Below, piece after piece: positions 33,137 through 40,901 of a stretch of 58,275 nt of DNA. Source of the stretch: Actinoplanes regularis. Its GTDB lineage: Bacteria; Actinomycetota; Actinomycetes; Mycobacteriales; Micromonosporaceae. Positions within the stretch are counted from its first letter, which is position 1, and each line of letters opens with the position of its first letter. Position numbers and translations under genes: made by a program. The DNA is taken from the NCBI RefSeq assembly GCF_900188005.1, contig NZ_FZNR01000036.1, forward strand, positions 1-58,275, in the 5' to 3' direction. The notes beneath the pieces are model-generated. The model saw nothing but the letters and a program-made list of their open reading frames with translations, was not told where the DNA came from and ran no database searches.

Positions 33137-33333
33137 GGGTGTTGCCTTTCGGGAGTGCCTTTGTTGGCGGGGCGCTCCCGGCGACACCTATGTCAATCGC
33201 CCGACCGTGACGGCAAGGGGGAGCACCCACTTCGATACAACGTTCATGGGTCTCACCTCCTCGGGCAGGTCACGGGCGAATGCAAGCTACAAGCCCGGGC
33301 AGCATCCCGTCCAGTCCTTTCCGCGCCACGTGA

Positions 33334-34851
33334 TCACGACCACGAGTGGGCCGGTGCGGGCAGGCCGAAGTGGTGGGTGAGCGCGGCGCGCAGCGTGCCG
33401 GCTTCCCCGGCGGACCAGGCGACGAAGCAGTCGGGGCGGACGAGCAACGCGGTCGCGGTCGTGCCCCGCAGCGGGCCGGTGACCACGTCGACCCGGTCCC
33501 GCCAGGGCGCGACGGCCTCGGCGAAGGCGCCGGTGGAGTCCAGCAGCAGTGGCCGGGCGGTGCGGGTCAGCTCGGCGAGGCGGACCGGGCCGTACTCACC
33601 GTGCACGACCACGTCGGGGGCGCAGTGGCCGGCCAGCGGGTCGGTGGGGTCGGCGGGGTAGTGGACGTCCGCGCCCGACATCAGCGCCGCGATGTGCCCG
33701 GTCACCTCCGGCTTGCGCAGTAGCTCGGCGAAGAGTTCCCGCAGGCCGGTGACCTCGTCGCCGGGGCCGATGAGCGCCGACTGGGCCTGGGTGGACATCA
33801 CGACCCGTTCGGCGACCGGGCGGCGCTCGGTTTCGTACGTGTCGAGCAGGCCCTGCGGTGCCCACCCGCGCACCGTGGCGGCGAGCTTCCAGCCCAGGTT
33901 GACGGCGTCCTGCAGGCCCAGGTTGAGGCCGGGTCCGCCGATCGCGGGATGCACGTGCGCGGCGTCGCCGACCAGCAGCACCCGGCCGGCCCGGTAGCGG
34001 TCGGCGATGCGGGTGTTGCCGCTGGTCAGCCGCCGCAGCAGGCCGGGGCCGTCGGACACCTCGACGGGAAGGTCGGCGCCGAGCACCCGGGCGGCACTGG
34101 CGCGGAGCTCCGCCAGGGTCATCGGGGTCTCGTCGCCGACCGGAGCGTCGGGCCACTCCTTCGTGCTCAGGATCGCCGGGCGGCCGGGGAACGGGGCCCA
34201 GGTGATGAGGCCGCGTGGGGTGCGGGTGTGCTGGAACGGCGGAATGACGCCGTAGCCGGGGACGCGCAGGCCGCCGGTCCCGGGGTCCAGGCAGGACTCG
34301 GGGACGGTCACGGTGGCGGTGCGGGAGATCGACCGGTCGTCGGTGACGCCGGAGAAGGCGATGCCGGCGAGGCGGCGTACGGCGCTGCGGCCGCCGTCGG
34401 CGCCGACGAGGAAACGGGCGTTGAGCCGCGTACCGTCGGCAAGAACGACCTCGACCCCGTCGGGGTCCTGGCGGAGGTCGACGACCTCGTGGCCGCGGCG
34501 CAGGTCGACCCCGAGCTCGGCGGCCCGGGCGGCGAGGGTGGCCTCGAGCTGGGCCTGCGGCACGCCGAGCACGTAGTGCGGGTTCTCCGCGAGCATCGTG
34601 AGATCCAGCGGGAACGCGCCGAAGGTGAAGGCCGGCTGGGGGGACGGCGGGGTGCTCTCGCCGCTGAGCCGCGCGTAGAGGCCGCGCCGGTCGAGCAGGC
34701 GGACGACCTGGCCGACGAGGCCGTTGGCGCGGGGCTCGCCGGTGGGCGCGGCGTGGCGTTCGAGGACGACGGGCCGGACGCCGGCGAGCGCGAGTTCGCA
34801 GGCGAGCATGAGGCCGTTGGGGCCGGCTCCGGCGATGAGGACATCGATCAT
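33334..34851 (-). CDS. FAD-dependent aromatic monooxygenase
   Basis: A 505-residue paralogue in the same flavoprotein class: GAGPNGLMLACELALAGVRPVVLER, VGADGGRSAVRRLAGIAFSG, GRVLLVGDAAHVHPAIGGPGLNLGLQDAVNLGWKLAATVRGWAPQGLL and a C-terminal thioredoxin-like lid with FVAWSAGEAG. It resembles PgaE/CabE-type polyketide oxygenases or tetracycline/rifamycin-type. It follows the TetR gene; both monooxygenases are on the minus strand, 200 bases apart. Substrate not known. Confidence 0.88.
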   Translation of the reverse strand: MIDVLIAGAGPNGLMLACELALAGVRPVVLERHAAPTGEPRANGLVGQVVRLLDRRGLYARLSGESTPPSPQPAFTFGAFPLDLTMLAENPHYVLGVPQAQLEATLAARAAELGVDLRRGHEVVDLRQDPDGVEVVLADGTRLNARFLVGADGGRSAVRRLAGIAFSGVTDDRSISRTATVTVPESCLDPGTGGLRVPGYGVIPPFQHTRTPRGLITWAPFPGRPAILSTKEWPDAPVGDETPMTLAELRASAARVLGADLPVEVSDGPGLLRRLTSGNTRIADRYRAGRVLLVGDAAHVHPAIGGPGLNLGLQDAVNLGWKLAATVRGWAPQGLLDTYETERRPVAERVVMSTQAQSALIGPGDEVTGLRELFAELLRKPEVTGHIAALMSGADVHYPADPTDPLAGHCAPDVVVHGEYGPVRLAELTRTARPLLLDSTGAFAEAVAPWRDRVDVVTGPLRGTTATALLVRPDCFVAWSAGEAGTLRAALTHHFGLPAPAHSWS

Positions 34852-34950
34852 GGTCGTGATCCTTTCGGGGCGTGCGGCATCGCCACGACGGGCGCGGCGC
34901 GCGGCCGGCCCGCCGCGGGGTGTGCCGCGGCTGGAGACGTGGGTGAGGCT

Positions 34951-35571
34951 TTACCGGGGTGGCACCGGGAGGCCGGCGGCGACCTGGGTGAAGGCGTCGG
35001 TGATGAGGCGCTCGATCGGGGGCGGCGGGTCCGCGCTGTCGAGATAGTGCTGCATGGCGACGGCGACGGCGGCACTGGCGGCGGCCGCGACGAGCCTCGG
35101 ATACATGTCGGTGGCGAGGTCGGTGCCGGTGCGCTCGGCGACCGCGGCGGCCAGCTCGGCCTCGGCGGTGGCGACGGCGCGCAGCCGCTCGCCCTGCAGT
35201 GCGGGCTCGGCGAGCATGGTGCGGACGCCGGTCACCCACTGTGCGTGCGCGGGGGAGGGCATCGCCTCGACCTCGGGTCCGCGCGTGAACTGCTCCAGCG
35301 CGGCGGAGGTGAGCGCCGCCCAGAGCGGCTCGTCGGCGGGGCGTTCGCGCAGCGCGGCGGCGGTGCGCAGGCTGCGGTCGAGATGGCGGGAGGCGATCGC
35401 CTCGGCCTTGCTGGAGAAATAATTGTTGAAGGTACGAGGGGAGACGCCGGCCGCCTCGGCGATGTCCTCGACGCGGACGTTGTCGTAGCCGCGCTCGGCG
35501 GTGAGGTGGATCGCCGCCCAGCCGAGCGCCGCCCGCGTCTCGGCCTTCTTGCGCTCCCGCAGCCCTGTCAT
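34951..35571 (-). CDS. TetR-family regulator
   Basis: The 206-residue protein has the N-terminal HTH (AAIHLTAERGYDNVRVEDIAEAAGVSPRTFNNYFSSKAEAIASRHLDR) followed by a MftR-like helical domain. It is next to the monooxygenases and preceded by palindromes at 35591-35621, so it probably controls itself and them. Start ATG 35571 is the only one near these sites. Confidence 0.88.
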   Translation of the reverse strand: MTGLRERKKAETRAALGWAAIHLTAERGYDNVRVEDIAEAAGVSPRTFNNYFSSKAEAIASRHLDRSLRTAAALRERPADEPLWAALTSAALEQFTRGPEVEAMPSPAHAQWVTGVRTMLAEPALQGERLRAVATAEAELAAAVAERTGTDLATDMYPRLVAAAASAAVAVAMQHYLDSADPPPPIERLITDAFTQVAAGLPVPPR

Positions 35572-35590
35572 ACCACCACGCTAGCACTAG

Positions 35591-35621
35591 TTGCGTGCCC
35601 CGCAAAGATGCGTGCCCCGCA
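35591..35621. promoter_or_regulatory. TTGCG-N5-CGCAA operators upstream of tetR
   Basis: TTGCGTGCCCCGCAA (35591-35605) is palindromic and the core TGCGTGCCCCGCA recurs at 35609-35621, 19-20 bases upstream of the TetR gene start. Probable TetR operators, one turn and a half apart. Confidence 0.65.
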
Positions 35622-35637
35622 AAAATTTGCCGCTCTG

Positions 35638-36054
35638 CTACCTGCGCCGGGCGTCGTAGAGCAGGGCGAGGCCGGTGGCCACCGCGCCCACGCCCTCCCA
35701 CAGGGCCACGCCGAGGAACCGGGCCGGCGCCACGTCGAGCACCACGAGCAGGCTGAACACCGTCAGGGTGAGCAGCCGGAACGGCACCGTGAACCGGAAG
35801 AACGGCCGCCACTCGGTGGCCGCCGCGACCAGGTAGTAGACGCCCATGTTGAGCGAGGCCATCGAGGACGCCGCCAGGAAGACCCGGGTGTAGTCACCCG
35901 ACGCCCGCTGCTGCGCGTCGAGGGCCTCGAACCCGAGGCTGCCCAGCACGAGGCCGGGCCAGATCAGTCCGGCCGCCCCGAACAGCGCGGCCATCGCCCC
36001 GAACACCGCGATCGTCCAACCCGCGGCGGTGCGCGGCAGTACCCGTACGCTCAT
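35638..36054 (-). CDS. small membrane protein, uncharacterised
   Basis: The 138-residue protein has four helices (WTIAVFGAMAALFGAAGLIWPGLVLG, VFLAASSMASLNMGVYYLVAAA, FRLLTLTVFSLLVVLDVAP, ALWEGVGAVATGLALLYD) and ends with basic DARRR. It may bind a small hydrophobic molecule. It is the upstream neighbour of the TetR operator but on the same strand; its link to that regulator is unclear. Start ATG 36054. Confidence 0.6.
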   Translation of the reverse strand: MSVRVLPRTAAGWTIAVFGAMAALFGAAGLIWPGLVLGSLGFEALDAQQRASGDYTRVFLAASSMASLNMGVYYLVAAATEWRPFFRFTVPFRLLTLTVFSLLVVLDVAPARFLGVALWEGVGAVATGLALLYDARRR

Positions 36055-36107
36055 AGCTCTCCCCTAGATCATCGTCCAGATTAGTGAGTGCCGGTACGGT
36101 CGTCGAT

Positions 36108-37436
36108 ATGGATCTGCAAGCGCGGCTGGACGAGGCGGCGAGGCGACACGGCGTCCCGGGAGCGGTCATCGCGGTCAGTGCCGGCGGTGAGCTCTTCGAA
36201 GCGGCGACCGGGGTGGTCAACCGCAACACCGGCGTCGAGGCGACTCCGGACAGCGTGTTCCAGATCGGTTCGGTCACCAAGACCTGGACCGCGTCGCTGG
36301 TCCTGCAACTCGTGGCCGAGGGCCGGGTGGAGCTGGACGTCCCGGTGCGGCGCTACCTGCCGGAGTTCGGCGTCATCGACCGCGCGGCGAGCGAGACCGT
36401 GACGGTTCGTCAGCTGCTGTCGCACACCGGCGGCTTCGACGGGGACCTGTTCGAGGACACCGGGCGCGGCGACGACGCCGTCGGCAAGCTGGTGGCGTGG
36501 ATGCGCACCAATGCCCGCCAGGTGCACCCGCCCGGTGAGCTGCATTCGTACTGCAACGCCGGCTACTGCGTGCTGGGTGCGATGATCGCACGGCTGCGCG
36601 GCGGCACCTGGGAGTCGGTGCTGCGCGAGCGGATGATCGAGCCGCTCGGCGTCACCCAGATGGCGCTGTACGGCGAGGAGACGGCGATGTTCCGCGCCGC
36701 CGTCGGCCACCTGGGCGACGGGTGGAAGGTCGCCCCGCTCTCACAACTGCCCCGCGCCAACGCGCCGGCCGGGTCGACGCCGGCCGCGGCGCCGCGCGAG
36801 CTGGTGCGCCTGGGCCGGATGTTCCTCGCCGACGGCCTGGCCGAGGACGGCACCCGTGTCCTGCCCAGCGGCACGTTCGCCGCCATGCGCGAACCGCAGG
36901 TCGCCACGCCCGTCCTGTCCGGCCGTTCGAACCACCACTGGGGTCTCGGCTTCATGCTGTTCACCTGGGACGGCACCGACGTGGTCGGCCACGACGGCGG
37001 CACTCCCGGCCAGACCACGTACTGGCGGATCGTGCCCGGCCGGGACGTGGTGATCGCGCTGAGCGTGAACGGCGGCGCGGCGGACGCGCTGTTCGACGAC
37101 GTGTTCCCGGCGGTACTGGCCGAGACGACCGGTCTCCGGATGCCGCCGGGAGCGGTCCCGCCCGTGGAGCCGATCGACGCCCCGGCGGTCACCGGCACCT
37201 TCGAGAGCCCGGTCGAACGGTACGAGGTGACCGGGATCGACGGCGGCCTGACCATCACCACGATCCCACGCGGCGCCGCGATCAGGTTCGGCGAGCAGCC
37301 GGCCAGCGCCCGCTTCGTCCCGCTCGGCGGCGACCGTTTCGTCTCCGTCGAGCCGGCCGGCGGCGCTCACACCGTGGTCGCGTTCCTGCGCAACGGCCAG
37401 TACCTCTACAACGGCCGGGCCATCCCTCGTATCTAG
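36108..37436 (+). CDS. serine hydrolase (class C beta-lactamase family)
   Basis: This 442-residue enzyme has the SxxK motif in SVFQIGSVTKTWTASLVLQ, the YxN motif in HSYCNAGYCVLG, and the HxG-type motif GHDGGTPGQTTYWRI. A C-terminal beta domain from about residue 365 (YEVTGIDGGLTITTIP) is like the lipocalin-like tail of esterase-type members. It is cytoplasmic as no signal peptide is visible. Its substrate may be an ester or D-amino-acid peptide. ATG 36108 or GTG 36084; neither has a strong ribosome binding site. Confidence 0.88.
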   Translation: MDLQARLDEAARRHGVPGAVIAVSAGGELFEAATGVVNRNTGVEATPDSVFQIGSVTKTWTASLVLQLVAEGRVELDVPVRRYLPEFGVIDRAASETVTVRQLLSHTGGFDGDLFEDTGRGDDAVGKLVAWMRTNARQVHPPGELHSYCNAGYCVLGAMIARLRGGTWESVLRERMIEPLGVTQMALYGEETAMFRAAVGHLGDGWKVAPLSQLPRANAPAGSTPAAAPRELVRLGRMFLADGLAEDGTRVLPSGTFAAMREPQVATPVLSGRSNHHWGLGFMLFTWDGTDVVGHDGGTPGQTTYWRIVPGRDVVIALSVNGGAADALFDDVFPAVLAETTGLRMPPGAVPPVEPIDAPAVTGTFESPVERYEVTGIDGGLTITTIPRGAAIRFGEQPASARFVPLGGDRFVSVEPAGGAHTVVAFLRNGQYLYNGRAIPRI

Positions 37437-37445
37437 AACGGCAGG

Positions 37446-38000
37446 TCAGGACGTTGGATGCTCGGGTAGGGGAGTGACTTCGGGGGCCGGGTCGTCGCGC
37501 AGCCGGCTGTACAGGTAGCCGTCACGCCAGGCTCCGGCACGGAACTCGCACGCCCGTATCACGCCCTCGAGCTGGAAGCCGGCCTTGACCAGCGACTTCT
37601 GCTCGGCGGTGTTCTCGGGGTGGGTGCCGGCCTGGACGCGCTGCGCCGGGCTGTGGCTGAACAGGTACTCGGTCAGCAGCGCCTGGGCGCGCCAGCCGAT
37701 GCCCTTGCCGCGCCACTCCGGTAGCAGCCCGATGCCGATTTCCCAGTACTTGGCCCGTCCGCTGTAGAGCCCCTGCCGGTAGCTCATCAGCCCGCACGCC
37801 TGTCCCCGCACCTCGGGGATGAGCCGCCCGTCCTCCTCGCCGAGGTAACCGTCCTTGGCGAACCGGCGGGCCGGTTGCTGCGCGTCGCCGAACCCGGACC
37901 AGTCCAGCCCGATGAGGAACGGCTCGGTCAGGAACCGCCGGATCATCGCCAGGTCCGACTCCAGGACCGGCCGCAGCCGGACCTCCGCCCCGTCTGTCAT
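37446..38000 (-). CDS. GNAT acetyltransferase
   Basis: The 184-residue protein has RimJ/RimL-like GNAT motifs: LRPVLESDLAMIRRFLTE, EIGIGLLPEWRGKGIGWRAQALLTEYLF (acetyl-CoA loop) and RVQAGTHPENTAEQKSLVKAGFQLEGVIRACEF. The target amine is unknown. Start ATG 38000 is chosen over an upstream alternative because it begins the conserved RLRP strand closely. Confidence 0.88.
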   Translation of the reverse strand: MTDGAEVRLRPVLESDLAMIRRFLTEPFLIGLDWSGFGDAQQPARRFAKDGYLGEEDGRLIPEVRGQACGLMSYRQGLYSGRAKYWEIGIGLLPEWRGKGIGWRAQALLTEYLFSHSPAQRVQAGTHPENTAEQKSLVKAGFQLEGVIRACEFRAGAWRDGYLYSRLRDDPAPEVTPLPEHPTS

Positions 38001-38064
38001 AGCGCTCGATGCTAGCCGCGAACGTCCTTGCACGCCGTAAGTCGAGTTATGTAGAGTTTCGCGC

Positions 38065-38385
38065 ATGCCACGGAAACCGCACACGTCGCCGCAGACGTTA
38101 TCGCTGTTCAGCGCGTTGCTGGACGAGCCCCAGCGCTGGCGTTACGGCTACGACCTGAGCAAGGAGACCTCGCTCGCCTCGGGCACGCTCTATCCGATCC
38201 TCATGCGGCTCACCGAGCAGAAGCTTCTCGAGACCAGATGGGAGCCGTCGGACGAGCCGGGCCGCCCGCCGCGCCACATGTACCGGCTGACCGCCGACGG
38301 CGCCGCGCTCGCCGAACAGCGCCTGGCCGCCAAGGTGGCCAAACCCCGGACCATCGGCGGCGCGATCCAGGCGCGTACCGCATGA
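38065..38385 (+). CDS. PadR-family regulator of the signal peptidase operon
   Basis: A 106-residue regulator with LSLFSALLDEPQRWRYGYDLSKETSLASGTLYPILMRLTEQKLLETRWE, the winged HTH, and RHMYRLTADGAALAEQRL. It is translationally coupled to the signal peptidase gene by ATGA at 38382-38385. Its ligand is unknown. PadR proteins of this kind usually sit beside membrane proteins of the WGEAxLAE group. Confidence 0.9.
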   Translation: MPRKPHTSPQTLSLFSALLDEPQRWRYGYDLSKETSLASGTLYPILMRLTEQKLLETRWEPSDEPGRPPRHMYRLTADGAALAEQRLAAKVAKPRTIGGAIQARTA

Positions 38386-39089
38386 TCGTCGATCAGGCAG
38401 TACAAGAGAGCGCCGTACGACGGATCGCCTACGCCGTCCTGGCCGCGGCCGTCCGTGGCCGCCGCGAGCGTGGCGGCGACTGGGGTGAGGCCGTCCTGGC
38501 CGAGTTCCCCGAGACGACGGGGGACTGGGCGGCTGTCCGCTGGGCCATCGGCGGTCTCCGCGCGGTGCGGTACGAGCGCCGGGCCCGCCGGCGTGAGCTG
38601 CCCAGGCTCGTCCGGATCCGGCGCCGTGCCGTACTCATCGCGTTGATCGGCGTGGTCGGCGGGCTGGCCGTCAACCGATTCGTCCTGTCCGTCGGGTACC
38701 AGCCCAGCGGCAGCATGCAGCCGACCTATGACATCAGCGACCGCTACGTCGTCGATCTCGCCGCCTTCCGGCTCACCGGCGTCCAGCGGGGAGACATCGT
38801 CGAGTTCCCGATGCCGGGCACCGACCGGCTGGTCATCAAGCGTGTCATCGGCCTGCCCGGCGACACTGTCGAGTGCCGCGACGGCCGGGTCTGGCGCAAC
38901 GGCAGCCCGCTCGACGAGCCGTACCTTCCGGTCGATCTCGAGTCGTCGCGTACGGACTGCTCGGCCACGACCGTACCGCCGCATCAGCTCTATGTGCTCG
39001 GCGACCACCGCGTCGTCTCCACGGACTCCCGCGAGTACGGCACGGTGGGCGAAGGCGACCTGCACGGCCGGGTCCTTCTCGGCCTCTAG
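38382..39089 (+). CDS. signal peptidase I with an extra N-terminal helical domain
   Basis: The 235-residue S26 peptidase has catalytic Ser111 in YQPSGSMQPT, Lys153 in RLVIKRVIGLPGD, and the C-terminal box VLGDHRVVSTDSREYGTV. One transmembrane helix (about residues 82-104) anchors it. Before it lies an unusual cytosolic domain (residues 1-75) with RGRRERGGDWGEAVLAEFPE and AVRWAIGGLRAVRYERR, like the WGEAMLAEL-type prefix otherwise seen in PadR-linked membrane proteins. It is coupled to that PadR gene, so this peptidase seems conditionally expressed rather than the general one. Followed by an 11-bp hairpin. Confidence 0.88.
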   Translation: MIVDQAVQESAVRRIAYAVLAAAVRGRRERGGDWGEAVLAEFPETTGDWAAVRWAIGGLRAVRYERRARRRELPRLVRIRRRAVLIALIGVVGGLAVNRFVLSVGYQPSGSMQPTYDISDRYVVDLAAFRLTGVQRGDIVEFPMPGTDRLVIKRVIGLPGDTVECRDGRVWRNGSPLDEPYLPVDLESSRTDCSATTVPPHQLYVLGDHRVVSTDSREYGTVGEGDLHGRVLLGL

Positions 39090-39097
39090 CTGGCGGA

Positions 39098-39134
39098 ACT
39101 CCCCGACCGCGCCGGGTGGTGCCGGTCGGGGAGT
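39098..39134. terminator. bidirectional terminator
   Basis: Perfect 11-base stem ACTCCCCGACC/GGTCGGGGAGT, loop 15 bases, between the convergent signal peptidase and DUF1772 genes. Confidence 0.8.
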
Positions 39135-39160
39135 GCGGGAGCCGGCATCGGCCCGCACGC

Positions 39161-39607
39161 TCAGGCGAGCGCGGTGACCAGCAGGGCGAAGGCGGCGATG
39201 ATGACGGCGACGCGGACGTAGTGATAGCGGTCCCAGCGGTTCATCTGCTGCTTCCAGTCGGCGGGGCGGTTCTCGGGGGTCCACGTCTTACCCCGGTTGT
39301 TGATCGGAACGAGCAGCACGAGCGACATGATCACGCTCAGGATCAACAGCGCGCCGGCGGTGACGACGAGACCGGTTCCGTCCTGATGCCATCCGGCGAT
39401 GGCCCAGACCACGCTCAGAATCAGTGAGCCGATGTACCAGAACGGCATGACCGCGCCGAGCATCCGGCCCCCGTGGGCACGGGCTAGCTGGTCACTGTCC
39501 TCGGGAAGCCCGCTGAAGATCGGGTTCATGACGAAGGCGACGGCGAACTCGACCCCCACCATCAGGCCGACGATCACGACGGTGAAGACCTCGAGTGCGT
39601 TGAGCAT
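39161..39607 (-). CDS. DUF1772 (anthrone oxygenase-like) membrane protein
   Basis: The 148-residue protein has four helices with FTVVIVGLMVGVEFAVAFVMNPIFSGLP and NNRGKTWTPENRPADWKQQMNRWDRYHYVRV, the latter with the conserved W-x-R-x-x-x-R/H-x-x-R signature of anthrone oxygenase-like DUF1772. Substrate unknown. ATG 39607 is chosen because GGGAGGG lies 6 bases before. Divergent from a TetR gene with two shared operators. Confidence 0.82.
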   Translation of the reverse strand: MLNALEVFTVVIVGLMVGVEFAVAFVMNPIFSGLPEDSDQLARAHGGRMLGAVMPFWYIGSLILSVVWAIAGWHQDGTGLVVTAGALLILSVIMSLVLLVPINNRGKTWTPENRPADWKQQMNRWDRYHYVRVAVIIAAFALLVTALA

Positions 39608-39624
39608 GATGATCCCTCCCAAAA

Positions 39625-39690
39625 TCTAGCGCTGCTAGATGACGGGTCAACACTAGTACTGCCGCCGCTTGAATGTCTAGCGATGCTAGA
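39625..39690. promoter_or_regulatory. twin TetR operators between divergent genes
   Basis: TCTAGCGCTGCTAGA (39625-39639) and TCTAGCGATGCTAGA (39676-39690) differ at one base and are near-perfect palindromes; one is just upstream of each divergent gene, so a single TetR protein very likely represses both. Confidence 0.85.
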
Positions 39691-39698
39691 ATCGGTGG

Positions 39699-40280
39699 AT
39701 GTCGGTACAGGAACGCAAACAACGCGAACGGGCGGAGCGCGAACGCCTCATCGTGGCGACCGCCCGTGAACTCGCCGAGCAGCAGGGCTGGGACGCGGTC
39801 ACCACCCGCCGGCTCGCCGAACGCATCGAATACAGCCAGCCCGTCCTCTACAGCCACTTCCGCGGCAAACGCGAGATCATCGGCGCCGTCGCCCTCGAGG
39901 GTGCCGCCGAGTTGGCCGTGGCGCTGCGGGCCGCGACCTCCGCCGCGGACGGCCCGCGCGCCCGGGTCACCGCCCTCGCCCGCGCGTACCTCGACTTCGC
40001 CGAGCGCAATCCGGCGGTCTACGACGCCATCTTCCAGCTCGACGGCGGCCTGGCCTTCGCGCACGAGGACACCCCGGCACCGCTGAAGGACGCCTTCGCC
40101 GCGCTGCTGGAGAGCCTCGGCGAGGTCGCCGGCGACGGCGTCGACACGGGACTGTTCACCGAGCTGTTCTGGGCGTCCCTGCACGGGCTGGCCACCCTGA
40201 CCAGGGCGGGACGGCTGCCGCCGCCGGAGACCGGGCGCAGGGTGGAGCTACTGGTGGACCGGCTCGCCGTACTCCCGTAG
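39699..40280 (+). CDS. TetR-family repressor
   Basis: The 193-residue repressor has LIVATARELAEQQGWDAVTTRRLAERIEYSQPVLYSHFRGKREIIGAV as its HTH and a TetR_C_33-like ligand domain (AYLDFAERNPAVYDAIFQ, LFTELFWASLHGLATLTRAGRLP). Regulates the divergent DUF1772 gene and itself by the twin palindromes at 39625-39690. Confidence 0.9.
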   Translation: MSVQERKQRERAERERLIVATARELAEQQGWDAVTTRRLAERIEYSQPVLYSHFRGKREIIGAVALEGAAELAVALRAATSAADGPRARVTALARAYLDFAERNPAVYDAIFQLDGGLAFAHEDTPAPLKDAFAALLESLGEVAGDGVDTGLFTELFWASLHGLATLTRAGRLPPPETGRRVELLVDRLAVLP

Positions 40281-40379
40281 CCTCCGGCCTTCCCCGCGAC
40301 AAAAAAGTGAAGATCGATGCAACCGGCCGGGCGACTTGTTTGTCCTCTCTGAGACAAGCGTTGATGACGGGAGGGCGAT

Positions 40380-40901
40380 TTGGATGCCGAGGACTCGGTG
40401 CGGCAGGCGTACGAGGCGTACTACCAGCGGTTGGTGACGCAGATCGCCGGGCTCGTCGGTGACCTGGCCGAGGCGGAGGACGCCGTGCACGAGGTGTTCG
40501 CCCGAGTGCTGGGGTCACCCAAATCCTTTCTGCACGCCGACGACGCCGAGCGGTGGCTGCGGGTCGCGGCCCTCAACGTGGCCCGGACCCGTTACCGGCG
40601 GCGGTGGCTGTTCGATCGGCTGGTCCGTTCGGGCCGGGTCGAGATAACTCCGGCCGCGGTCCCCGGAGTGTCCGGGGACCGGGTGGCGCTGCTCGCCGCG
40701 TTGCGCCGGCTGGCGCCGCCGACCAGGGAAGTGGTGGTGCTGCACCACCTGGCCGACCTGCCCGTGACGGAGGTCGCCGCCACCCTCGACCTACCCGTGG
40801 GCACGGTCAAGGCCCGGCTGTCCCGGGGCCGGGCCGCACTCGCCCGGTTCCTCTCCGACGATGAACCCGTCCTGGTGACCGAGGAGGTCCGCCATGCTTG
40901 A
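40380..40901 (+). CDS. ECF-family sigma factor
   Basis: The 173-residue sigma factor has region 2 (AYYQRLVTQIAGLVGDLAEAEDAVHEVFARVL, with DLAEAEDAVHEVF being the -10-binding helix) and region 4 (TREVVVLHHLADLPVTEVAATLDLPVGTVKARLSRGRAAL). It directs transcription of a stress regulon. Start TTG 40380 is used because GGGAGGGCG lies just upstream and no ATG is in frame near. Its end overlaps the next gene by 8 bases, so sigma factor and membrane partner are coupled. Confidence 0.9.
   Translation: MDAEDSVRQAYEAYYQRLVTQIAGLVGDLAEAEDAVHEVFARVLGSPKSFLHADDAERWLRVAALNVARTRYRRRWLFDRLVRSGRVEITPAAVPGVSGDRVALLAALRRLAPPTREVVVLHHLADLPVTEVAATLDLPVGTVKARLSRGRAALARFLSDDEPVLVTEEVRHA

Noticed and set aside
33137..33333. 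Rifamycin-associated element upstream of the Rox-like gene
   Set aside because: I saw no matching inverted repeat in this gap.
33949..36084. 711-codon plus-strand ORF antisense to the second monooxygenase and TetR genes
   Set aside because: Shadow of high-GC coding DNA; no recognisable domain.
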